Source of the DNA: Echinicola soli
GTDB taxonomy: Bacteria; Bacteroidota; Bacteroidia; Cytophagales; Cyclobacteriaceae
DNA length: 64,000 bases
Direction of reading: 5' to 3'
Assembly (NCBI RefSeq): GCF_006575665.1
Contig: NZ_CP041253.1
Coordinates: 1,989,501 to 2,053,500, forward strand
A program made the position numbers and the translations under genes. Shown here one piece after another: positions 51,390 to 58,461 of this stretch (positions are counted from its first letter, which is position 1; each line of letters begins with the position of its first letter). The notes beneath the pieces were generated by a model. The model had not been told where the DNA came from and ran no database searches. It was given only the letters and a program-made list of their open reading frames with translations.

Positions 51390-52446
51390 ATGATATTCAG
51401 ACAACGGGCACTGGCAGTTTTGGCCACAATCATGTTTTTGGCGAGGTGCAGTCAACAAAAGGAGGATTTCTCTGAAAATAATTGTACTCCAATAATAGAT
51501 TCTGTAAACATTTCTGCAATTATAGAGAAACCTGAATATTTTCGTTTTAATTTTGAGGGGGGGGTATAAAGATGGTGTTTTCTACGTTCTTGTGGATATG
51601 CTGGGTGACTTTTATGCGATTGAAAAAAATGGGAATATACTTTGGGAAAAGGCTTTGAATAAGGTTTATGGAAGAAACAGTGAGCCAGGACCAAACATTC
51701 TCGTGACATTTACCGAAGATTTTCATATTGGAGATAAGGGAATTTTCTTTTTGCAAAGTGATAATTCCATTCATGAATGTGACATGGATGGAAACCTCGT
51801 AGCAAAACATAAAATCAACAGTTCAGAAGAGGGTAATGCCGTGTCAATGTGCCGGTTTACTGATCATGAGATTGTACTACTTTGGTATGATACCTATAAG
51901 AATTCACAATATGCCATAGTCCTTTTCAATATAAAAAAAGGGACGTCCAAAACCATCTTTAAAAAGAAACTTGAGTATCCAAGCTATAAAACACAAATGG
52001 AGGTTCACCATGGGAAGGTATACCTGTTTGAGGATATTAGTGATTCGGTGGTGGTCATTGATAAGAAGGGAAAGAAAATGGAATCTGTTAAACTGCCCAA
52101 AAGTCCTTGGAAGAACTATGAGGTGCATAATAGGGCGGAGGACAAAGATATTTCATTTTATAGGTCCTTGAGCAAGATTGAAAAAGCCAAATATATCAAT
52201 GACAGTTTTGGGGACGTAACCATAACAGATAACGGTCATATTTATTTATTACATCACCTATACCAGAGAGATTCCATATCTTTTCCGTTCAAAGAACTTG
52301 TGTCAGTGTTTCTTCCGGATAAAACACTCCGTGATGTTGAGTTCGATCATCATATCCTTAACTTGGACAATCACGGGAATTATTTTTCCATTGTTCGCCA
52401 TGAAGAAAAATCCTTTCTTAAAATATCACCCATTTTAATAAAGTAA
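51390..52446 (+). pseudogene. 6-bladed beta-propeller lipoprotein, frameshifted at a G8 tract
   Basis: ATG at 51390 begins a lipoprotein signal ending at Cys20 (MFLARC) and runs 59 codons to a stop just after eight G residues (51557-51564). The other frame continues without interruption to 52446 with propeller-like strands (DGVFYVLVDMLGDFYAIEKNGNILW, IFFLQSDNSIHECDMDGNLV, VYLFEDISDSVVVIDKKGKKM). One G fewer would join the two parts into about 351 residues. It sits at a homopolymer and beside another homopolymer-broken gene, so slipped-strand phase variation is possible. As read here, no full protein is made. There is no peptide gene directly in front of it. Confidence 0.72.
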
Positions 52447-52447
52447 A

Positions 52448-52633
52448 ATGTATAGCACAGTGACTTATCTTCATCTCAACACCTCATTTACTGACCACTT
52501 GGGAATAAGGGAAGGCAAAAGCGCATCCATCCTTTATTTTTCCGATTTAGAGGATTCGTTCTATGCCGATGATATCTTTTACTCCTTCATGGAGGCAGGT
52601 GTCATGATAAGAAAATCAACGCTCACGAGTTGA
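52448..52633 (+). pseudogene. LanC-like N-terminal stub (61 residues)
   Basis: The frame MYSTVTYLHLNTSF, DHLGIREGKSASILYFS, DSFYADDIFYSFMEAG corresponds to the first 50 residues of the longer LanC-like gene at 56392 (YLHLNFYFSDHLGLIDGKSSTVIYFS), then stops. The lanthionine-synthetase-like first helix pair is therefore present but all later barrel segments are lost. It starts one base after the propeller stop. The tail of the frame overlaps the operator repeats of peptide B. It may be translated but cannot be an enzyme. Confidence 0.7.
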
Positions 52634-52652
52634 GACACTACGTTCACGGGTT
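52622..52652 (+). promoter_or_regulatory. LytTR-type operator before peptide B
   Basis: TCACGAGTT at 52623 and TCACGGGTT at 52644, 21 bp apart; the same layout as in front of peptides A and C. Confidence 0.65.
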
Positions 52653-52739
52653 ATTATGGTACACTTTCCCTTTGGTGTTGGTTTATTTTATAGGTTAAGG
52701 CTGTAAATCAATATTTTAACCAAAACCAATTTTAAAAAT

Positions 52740-52979
52740 ATAAAAAAGAAAAGAGTATTGCCAAGAGTTTTAATTGCTGCGAGTGTAGCTGCCATGGGAG
52801 TTGGTGTATTTCAAGTTTTTGATGCAGAGGCGATGACTACAGGCGGAGGTTTGGAATATGTCCCGACAAAATGTGTAGCGGTCCATCCAGATGGGTCTGA
52901 GGACGATTTGGGTCCTTCCAATGATTGTACGGATGGGGATTCTAATTGTCAGGACAATGATTGTAGCAGGTTTATGTAA
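52740..52979 (+). CDS. secreted Cys-rich precursor peptide B, start codon changed to ATA
   Basis: Nearly the same leader as peptide A (KKKRVLPRVLIAASVAAMG, VFQVFDAEA then MTTGGG) followed by a different acidic core with four cysteines (PTKCVAV, SNDCTDG, SNCQD, NDCSRF). Where peptide A has ATG AAA AAG, this gene has ATA AAA AAG at 52740, and no ATG lies upstream in frame. An in-frame TTG at 52758 (MPRVL) is the only near-canonical start and would keep the hydrophobic part of the leader. Either it is initiated at TTG or ATA, or the copy is silent. A hairpin and a propeller gene follow in the usual order. Confidence 0.72.
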   Translation: MKKKRVLPRVLIAASVAAMGVGVFQVFDAEAMTTGGGLEYVPTKCVAVHPDGSEDDLGPSNDCTDGDSNCQDNDCSRFM

Positions 52980-53006
52980 TCGCCTGAATAAAGAATTTCC
53001 TTTTAT

Positions 53007-53033
53007 GGCCACCTGTCAAAATGGTGGCCTTTT
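53007..53033 (+). terminator. hairpin plus T-run between peptide B and its propeller
   Basis: GGCCACC and GGTGGCC enclose nine bases, followed by TTTT. It resembles a weak terminator and would lower expression of the lipoprotein relative to the peptide. Confidence 0.6.
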
Positions 53034-53065
53034 AATATGGTGTTGAATTTTATGATAATTTTAAA

Positions 53066-54277
53066 ATGAAAAGATACTTTGGAGCTGTTTTGTTTTTTTC
53101 AGTCATAATAGCCTGTTCATCCCCTACGGAAAAGTATGGAAATGTAGGTGGTGATATAAGGTACGTGGATATATCCGATTCTTACGCCACTGACAGTCTG
53201 GTTTCCATGTATGATCTGGTAACAATTGAGGAATTCGTACAATTAGGGGATGAAGAGGAGTTTTTTTTGACAGGGGCAAAAAAAATCGAAGAGTGGGGAG
53301 GCAAGTATATACTTCTCGACCCAAACAAGCAGTTGGTAGTGGCTTTTGATAAAGAAGGCAGGTTTGTCTCGCCCGTAGGCAACAAAGGCGAAGGCCCGGG
53401 CTATTACCGAGGTGCGACGGATTTTGTAATCGATAGGGAAAGGGGACGTATTATCATCTATTCCAGGGGCGACCAGGCCTTACTTGAATTTAATCAGCAG
53501 CTTGAATTTGTGCGACAGGTAAAACTGGGCTTTTTTGCCTATGACATGTCCCTTTTGGAATCGGGCAATCTGGCCTTTTATCTTAGCATGAATGGTGAGA
53601 GGGACGGAGGGGGCAATATATGGATATGTGATACCGAAGGAAAGATATTGGAAAAGCGAATGGAGTATCCTGAAGGGAAGAAGTATTATCCCTTTGATTA
53701 CACGGGGTTTTTAAAGAACGGCTACTATACCTACCCGCTATCTTCCAGAATTTATCGGCTGGGGGAGAATGATAAACCTGATGAACAGGTTATGGAAATA
53801 CGGATTCCGGGAGGAATTGGAGAGGATGAAATTTTTGAACATGAAAAGTACCTCCAACAAGGATACACTGATTTTGTAAATCAGAAAGCGATCTTAAACC
53901 AATTTGAAATAGGATTAGAGGGGAAGGAGTTAATTTTTAATTATGATTTTAAATATGAAGGAAAGAGGTTTGTAGGTACGGGATTTTTAAATATGTCAGG
54001 GCAGGTCTTTAGCCATAAAAACCTGAAAGAGACTTTAGATGGAGATTGGTTCTCAAAGGCTTTTTTTACAGTAAGACATTTTCCGGATTTCTGTCAAGCA
54101 ACAAATTTTTTCTATTCAGTATCCAATAATGATATTCTGTCCAGGTATCTTAAAAAAAATAAAGAGGAGATTGACGGTATCGATACTCCGTTGACTGGAA
54201 TTCTAAAAAAAGTTAGTTCAGAAAACAATCCTGTCATCATTAAATTCAGGCTTAAGGAGAAATATGAAGCCAAATAA
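53066..54277 (+). CDS. 6-bladed beta-propeller lipoprotein (cassette 2)
   Basis: 403 residues with a lipoprotein signal to Cys17 (VIIAC). Propeller hallmarks are KYILLDPNKQLVVAFDKEGRFVSPVGNKGEGPGYYRGATDFVID (GxGPGYY) and repeated DTEGKILEKR-like turns. Similar in plan to the cassette 0 protein but divergent in sequence. The last 14 bp overlap the next gene, so both are translated together. Confidence 0.84.
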   Translation: MKRYFGAVLFFSVIIACSSPTEKYGNVGGDIRYVDISDSYATDSLVSMYDLVTIEEFVQLGDEEEFFLTGAKKIEEWGGKYILLDPNKQLVVAFDKEGRFVSPVGNKGEGPGYYRGATDFVIDRERGRIIIYSRGDQALLEFNQQLEFVRQVKLGFFAYDMSLLESGNLAFYLSMNGERDGGGNIWICDTEGKILEKRMEYPEGKKYYPFDYTGFLKNGYYTYPLSSRIYRLGENDKPDEQVMEIRIPGGIGEDEIFEHEKYLQQGYTDFVNQKAILNQFEIGLEGKELIFNYDFKYEGKRFVGTGFLNMSGQVFSHKNLKETLDGDWFSKAFFTVRHFPDFCQATNFFYSVSNNDILSRYLKKNKEEIDGIDTPLTGILKKVSSENNPVIIKFRLKEKYEAK

Positions 54278-54710
54278 AACGGATATCTGGATCGTAGTAG
54301 TGAGCTTGGTGATGGGCGGGGCCATGGGGCTTTATTATGATGACATAAAAAGGTTGTATCGGAGCAAGGATACCTCGAACCCCTACACGGTCATTGGGGT
54401 ACTGGAAAAAGAGATAGACTTGGGGACAATCGCACAGGGTCAGGAAGCGAAGGCCTTCTTTGGACTGGTAAACAAAGGGGATGAGCCGTTAGTAATTAGC
54501 AGGGTGGAAACTACCTGTCACTGTACCCAAGGGGCATTTCAGCTATTGCCCACAGCGTCTGGGGATACGGCGTTTGTCGAGGTGGTGTATGACAAGCATG
54601 CTCCCGGTTTTTTTTACCAGGATGTCCGTATTCACGGGAATTTTGAAAAGTCCCCGTTAGTAGTAGGTTTTATGGGGCGTGTCGAATTTGAGCAAGGCAA
54701 TGGCAAGTAA
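54264..54710 (+). CDS. membrane-anchored DUF1573 protein
   Basis: 148 residues. One N-terminal membrane segment (IWIVVVSLVMGGAMGLYY) anchors a small Ig-like DUF1573 domain outside the membrane: IDLGTIAQGQEAKAFFGLVNKGDEPLVISRVETTCHCTQG, with the family C-x-C pair (CHC), and VVYDKHAPGFFYQDVRIHGNF. DUF1573 proteins are common in Bacteroidota next to propeller lipoproteins; their role is not established. It overlaps the preceding gene by 14 bp and the following LanC stub by 11 bp, hence an operon. Confidence 0.85.
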   Translation: MKPNKTDIWIVVVSLVMGGAMGLYYDDIKRLYRSKDTSNPYTVIGVLEKEIDLGTIAQGQEAKAFFGLVNKGDEPLVISRVETTCHCTQGAFQLLPTASGDTAFVEVVYDKHAPGFFYQDVRIHGNFEKSPLVVGFMGRVEFEQGNGK

Positions 54711-54906
54711 TACGACATGGTGTAAAAACATAGGGGAATATCTCCACCTGAACACTTCCTTTTCAGACCATTTAGGGCTGGAAAGTGGCAAAAGCGCATC
54801 CATCCTTTATTTTTCCAGTTTAGAGCGTTCGTTTTATGCTGATGATATCTTTTACTCCTTCATGGAGGCAGGTGTCATGATAAGAAAATTAACGCTCACG
54901 AGTTGA
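54700..54906 (+). pseudogene. LanC-like N-terminal stub (68 residues)
   Basis: From an ATG at 54700 overlapping the DUF1573 end: CKNIGEYLHLNTSF, SDHLGLESGKSASILYFS, ERSFYADDIFYSFMEAG, then stop. Same truncation point and same downstream DNA as the stub at 52448. The original gene should continue as in the copy at 56392. Confidence 0.7.
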
Positions 54907-54925
54907 GACACTACGTTCACGGGTT
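54895..54925 (+). promoter_or_regulatory. LytTR-type operator before peptide C
   Basis: TCACGAGTT at 54896 and TCACGGGTT at 54917, 21 bp apart. Confidence 0.65.
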
Positions 54926-55012
54926 ATTATGGTACACTTTCCCTTTGGTATTGGTTTATTTTATAGGTTAAGGTTGTAAATCAATATTTTAACCAAAACC
55001 AATTTTAAAAAT

Positions 55013-55240
55013 ATAAAAAAGAAAAGAGTATTGCCAAGAGTTTTAATGGCTGCGAGTGTAGCTGCGATGGGGGTGGGAGTTTTCCAGACTTTTGATGCGG
55101 AGGCACAGACAACTGGAGCAGGCACAATGTGTTGTGCTTTTGATGGAGATGGTTGTTTTGATGAATTTGGATTTTTTTATCCAGAAGATGTTATGGTTGA
55201 TAGGGAATTCCCAGGAGACACGTGTACAAATCATCAATAG
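55013..55240 (+). CDS. secreted Cys-rich precursor peptide C, start codon changed to ATA
   Basis: Leader like peptides A and B (KKKRVLPRVLMAASVAAMG, VFQTFDAEA then QTTGAG) and a third, unrelated core with four cysteines (TMCCAFD, DGCFDEF, DTCTNHQ). As in peptide B the position of the ATG is ATA (55013); the in-frame TTG at 55031 would give 69 residues. Cysteine spacing differs from A and B. It precedes a propeller gene by 57 bp, where I see only a weak 5-bp hairpin (AGCGA/TCGCT). Confidence 0.72.
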   Translation: MKKKRVLPRVLMAASVAAMGVGVFQTFDAEAQTTGAGTMCCAFDGDGCFDEFGFFYPEDVMVDREFPGDTCTNHQ

Positions 55241-55297
55241 GGTAGATTGGAGCGATGTAATTCGCTACAATATTTTAATTAACTTATATTATTAAGT

Positions 55298-56380
55298 ATG
55301 TATATCGCCAGATTAAGCTTTAGTTTATCTATCCTCTTAATTTCTTTGTTGTCATGTTCACATAAAAAAGAGAGGTTTCATAAGACATTTTCTTTTGAAT
55401 CAATATCAGATGTGAAATCCTTGAAAGGGGTTAAGTACGAATTTGTTGAACTGATAAACCCCAAAAAGATAGAGTTAAAAAATGAATTCCTAATAATAGG
55501 AGAAAGTAGAAGAATTGATGATTATAATTTTCCGATACACATTATTGATAAAGTAAAAATGAGGTATTTTTCAGGAAAAGGAAAAATAGGGTTTGGGCCT
55601 GGAGAAATATCAGATGCCTATGGAATTGATGTAAGTGGGAAAGACAGTATGCTGTGGGTATATTCAGCACTTGAAAAGCGATTTTCTAAGTTTAATATAT
55701 ATGATCAAGAGCAACTTTCGAAGTATCAGATTAAACAAGACGAGAACTTTTTTATGGCTACGGCAATGGCATGGAGTTCAGATAGTTCTGTGGTATGTCG
55801 GATGGCCAATGATCCAAACATATTTGTAGAGTTTAAAATAGATGGGACAAGGTTAGCAGGTTATGGGTCTTGGCAGAATTTAGAAGTTGGTAAGGATCTA
55901 AACGATTTTAATAAGGGACAACTAAATCATGGTTGGTTCAAAGGAAATAGAGCAAAGAATATTTATGTCAACGCTGGATATAATCGTGACCATATTGAAA
56001 TTCTTCATAAAAGAAATGGAGAAATATATACCATGGATGGCCCTAGAAATGAGATTCCTAAATATCAGTTTGTTTCTGGAGGAAAAGGAAGATTAAACAA
56101 CGTAATTATAGATGAAGATAACCCAAAAGCCTACAGGGATATCTGTATTGGAGCCAATTATATTTATGGGTTATATTCTGGGTATACTAGAAAAGAAATA
56201 TTGCGTGAAGGTAAATATGCCAATGATATCTTTGTGTTTAGTTTTGAAGGAGATATAATAGATCATTACAAAACTGACATATCTTTAAGTGCTTTTACTG
56301 TCGATGATAAATCAGGGAAAATTTATGGAATTACTGTGGATGAAAATCCAGGTATTGCTGTTTTTAATATGCCTAATTAA
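55298..56380 (+). CDS. 6-bladed beta-propeller lipoprotein (cassette 3)
   Basis: 360 residues with a lipoprotein signal to Cys20 (SLLSC). The propeller turn GKIGFGPGEISDAYGIDVSG matches the family hallmark GxGPGE. It is Lys/Ile/Asn-rich and more A/T-rich than the cassette 0, 4 and 5 proteins, so it has a different origin or age. The LanC-like gene begins 11 bp after its stop. Confidence 0.82.
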   Translation: MYIARLSFSLSILLISLLSCSHKKERFHKTFSFESISDVKSLKGVKYEFVELINPKKIELKNEFLIIGESRRIDDYNFPIHIIDKVKMRYFSGKGKIGFGPGEISDAYGIDVSGKDSMLWVYSALEKRFSKFNIYDQEQLSKYQIKQDENFFMATAMAWSSDSSVVCRMANDPNIFVEFKIDGTRLAGYGSWQNLEVGKDLNDFNKGQLNHGWFKGNRAKNIYVNAGYNRDHIEILHKRNGEIYTMDGPRNEIPKYQFVSGGKGRLNNVIIDEDNPKAYRDICIGANYIYGLYSGYTRKEILREGKYANDIFVFSFEGDIIDHYKTDISLSAFTVDDKSGKIYGITVDENPGIAVFNMPN

Positions 56381-56391
56381 TCTTATTTTTT

Positions 56392-57033
56392 ATGATAAAC
56401 TATCTTCATCTTAATTTTTATTTCTCTGATCACTTAGGTTTGATAGATGGAAAAAGTTCGACCGTTATTTACTTTTCCGTTATCAAAAACGAATTTTATT
56501 CAGAAGAAATCTCATTTTTATTTTTAGAAGAGCTCTTAGGTCAAATAAATCAGGGTGTTTCACTGAATTATGGAAATGGAATGGCCGGAATTGGCAGTCT
56601 TATCAATTACCTGCATCAGAAAGACCTATTGGCAGAAAGCCCATTTGAGCTATTTTCAGTGCCTGAAGATACCTTGCTGAAAGTGCTTTTTGGAGCCCGG
56701 TGTCATGAGATTACGCTTTCGCAGGGACTGCCCGGGATAGGGATGTATTTTCTGTTCCGTCTTAAGGATAAAGGACTTCCGGAAGATTCCTTTCAGGCCA
56801 TGCGGTATAAGGAAGCGATCATCGCGACCATCGATCAGTTGGATCACCTTCTCAAGACCAAGTCAACGGGGGAATTAGATCAGTATGACTTGAGTATTTG
56901 GCATGGATGGAGTGGGATTTACTTGTATCTGCTGCAAGTGGGACAGTTGGGATATATAAAGGAGAGAATACTCGGAATGGCCCATCAGATACGGCAGATG
57001 ATGATAGGAAGATATTTGAAAAGCATAAGTTGA
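56392..57033 (+). CDS. LanC-like protein, longest copy, truncated before the zinc site
   Basis: 213 residues resembling the first half of a lanthionine-synthetase C-like protein: INYLHLNFYFSDHLG, NYGNGMAGIGSLINYLHQ, LSQGLPGIGMYFLFRL and IWHGWSGIYLYLLQ match the G-x-[AS]-G-I-G helix-turn blocks that repeat round the LanC barrel. A normal LanC is about 400 residues and carries Cys/His zinc ligands in its second half; this frame ends at RYLKSIS before that part. It may be a truncated or repurposed protein, or the genuine end of a shorter family. It is the only copy in the array that goes past residue 60. Confidence 0.7.
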   Translation: MINYLHLNFYFSDHLGLIDGKSSTVIYFSVIKNEFYSEEISFLFLEELLGQINQGVSLNYGNGMAGIGSLINYLHQKDLLAESPFELFSVPEDTLLKVLFGARCHEITLSQGLPGIGMYFLFRLKDKGLPEDSFQAMRYKEAIIATIDQLDHLLKTKSTGELDQYDLSIWHGWSGIYLYLLQVGQLGYIKERILGMAHQIRQMMIGRYLKSIS

Positions 57034-57434
57034 TTGAGGATTGACCTTCGAGGTGGATCAAGAATTGGAAGGACACAATACCTACTCTGATTCTGTATGA
57101 TAGGGATCCGCAGTAGGCTGGATACGCAGAAAAAGAGTGTGGTAATCCGCCTGAGGCGGGCTGCCACAACTCCTTCCCTCAAACTCTCTTCCCACACTTC
57201 ACAGTGACGATTTTTAAATCGAACTGAGGTTACTAAGCTGTTGTCTCTATAAATTCCTGCCGAGGTTGTTGAAAAATAATATATTGAGTATGAGTATTAT
57301 TTTACATTAAATACGTATTTTTTATTTATGACCATGTTAAAATTATGTGTTATAGATGAAATACCCAATATTGGGTATTTTGTATCCTTTGAATACTTTT
57401 TATATTGCCGGGAAACTACGCTTTACAAAGAGTC
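57034..57434. other. gene-free spacer between the LanC-like gene and the second LytTR gene
   Basis: Contains a short palindrome (CCGCCTGAGGCGG, about 57149-57161) and A/T-rich DNA near 57270-57400, probably the promoter region of the LytTR gene. No LanC continuation was found in any frame. Confidence 0.5.
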
Positions 57435-57758
57435 ATGAATACCCAAGATTTCTTAATTCTAAAGAACGAAAGTAATTTAGTAAGAATTGAACTTGAGCAT
57501 ATCGTTTATCTTACTATTAAGGATTATATTTTGACTTGTGCGACAGTATGCGGCGAGCGATTTAAGTGCAGTAATTCCCTAAAAGCAGTAGAGGGTGGCC
57601 TTCCTCCCCATTTTGTCAGAATTAACCGCAATACCGTTATTAATACTGATTGTGCCCGGGTGCTCTGTTCAAAAAAACGAACGGTAGTAATGAAAGACCA
57701 ATCAGCGCATCATGTGGCATACAGACGGATGGGGGAAGTGAAAACGTTTTTTGGATGA
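57435..57758 (+). CDS. stand-alone LytTR DNA-binding regulator, copy 2
   Basis: 107 residues from the ATG at 57435; parallels the copy at 42959 (FLILKNESNLVRIELEHIVYLTIKDYILTCATVCGERF; SLKAVEGGLPPHFVRINRNTVINTDCARVL; AYRRMGEVKTFF). Only a LytTR domain is present. It overlaps the next, decayed sulfotransferase frame by four bases (ATGA). It is probably a second regulator of the direct-repeat operators in front of the peptide genes. Confidence 0.86.
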   Translation: MNTQDFLILKNESNLVRIELEHIVYLTIKDYILTCATVCGERFKCSNSLKAVEGGLPPHFVRINRNTVINTDCARVLCSKKRTVVMKDQSAHHVAYRRMGEVKTFFG

Positions 57759-57870
57759 ATATGGATCAGGTAAAAACCATGCTGGCCAATAGGAAATTTC
57801 GTCCCAGGCGAATTTACTGCTTCTCTGGATGTGCCGGCAGGTCAAGTTTAGGCACAAGTCTTACTATTGA
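57755..57870 (+). pseudogene. sulfotransferase remnant with a large internal deletion
   Basis: The start MNMDQVKTMLANRKFRP matches the start of the sulfotransferase at 43269 (MNMNQIDTILADKHFLP). Then the sequence jumps to a piece that, in another frame, reads ANLLLLWMCRQVKFRHKSYY, like ANLLIPWMCQQVKFKHKPLL of the intact enzyme about 100 residues further on. A deletion of roughly 310 bp including the PAPS loop joined the two parts, and the frame then ends. LytTR plus sulfotransferase is therefore an ancestral pair that was duplicated. Confidence 0.8.
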
Positions 57871-57966
57871 CCTATACTGCGCTTGCAGTCGATATAGGAA
57901 AAAAGCATGTAACACAGGGAGCTTAAACAGTCATAATTCCATCCATTAAAACGAACATTTTTTACA

Positions 57967-57997
57967 CTCACGGGATGAAACACTACGCTTACGGGAT
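57967..57997 (+). promoter_or_regulatory. LytTR-type operator before peptide E1
   Basis: TCACGGGAT at 57968 and TTACGGGAT at 57989, 21 bp apart; the same spacing as the GTT-ended versions in front of peptides A to C. Confidence 0.65.
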
Positions 57998-58103
57998 ATA
58001 TTGTGCACTTGACCTATTGTGTTTGTTTTTTTGTAGGTTGCGCTTGTTAATCAATCTTTTAACCAATAAACTTTAAAATTTTATGATTAAAGAACAAAAA
58101 ACA

Positions 58104-58445
58104 ATGAAATGGCTGCGCTGGGCAGCCGCGGGAGTTTTCGGTGCAATGCTGGTACTGAACATAATGGTCGGTCTGGATTTTGAAAAGGACAAGGTACTGC
58201 CTTCTGTGACCTTGGTAGAGCTGGGGAACCAGGCTTTTGCACGGGGTGAGAGTGACGATGATGGATACTGGTTTACTGATGAAGAGCAGAAGGACATATA
58301 CAATAGTCAAGGGAGTGTTGGCGGTATTTTTAGATATGTTGGAGTTGGGGCAGATTGGGAATATGGTATAGTCGGCACCCACTACTATTGTGACGGCTGG
58401 GGGCTTTATTGTGACTACGATGAGCCTTACACAGAGCGATACTAA
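58104..58445 (+). CDS. NVEALA-type secreted peptide E1
   Basis: 113 residues starting MKWLRW at 58104; an upstream in-frame ATG at 58083 is absent in the second copy, so 58104 is preferred. A hydrophobic segment (AAAGVFGAMLVLNIMVGL) is followed by SVTLVELGNQAFARGE, which parallels the SDLALxNVEALAxGE element of NVEALA-family peptides of Bacteroidota. Cleavage is expected after AFA near residue 47. The mature part is acidic and aromatic (DDDGYWFTDEEQ, HYYCDGWGLYCDYDEP) with two cysteines. It is identical to the peptide at 60135. Peptide and propeller genes are 16 bp apart here and no hairpin lies between. Confidence 0.85.
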   Translation: MKWLRWAAAGVFGAMLVLNIMVGLDFEKDKVLPSVTLVELGNQAFARGESDDDGYWFTDEEQKDIYNSQGSVGGIFRYVGVGADWEYGIVGTHYYCDGWGLYCDYDEPYTERY

Positions 58446-58461
58446 TTAGTCAATATTGAAA

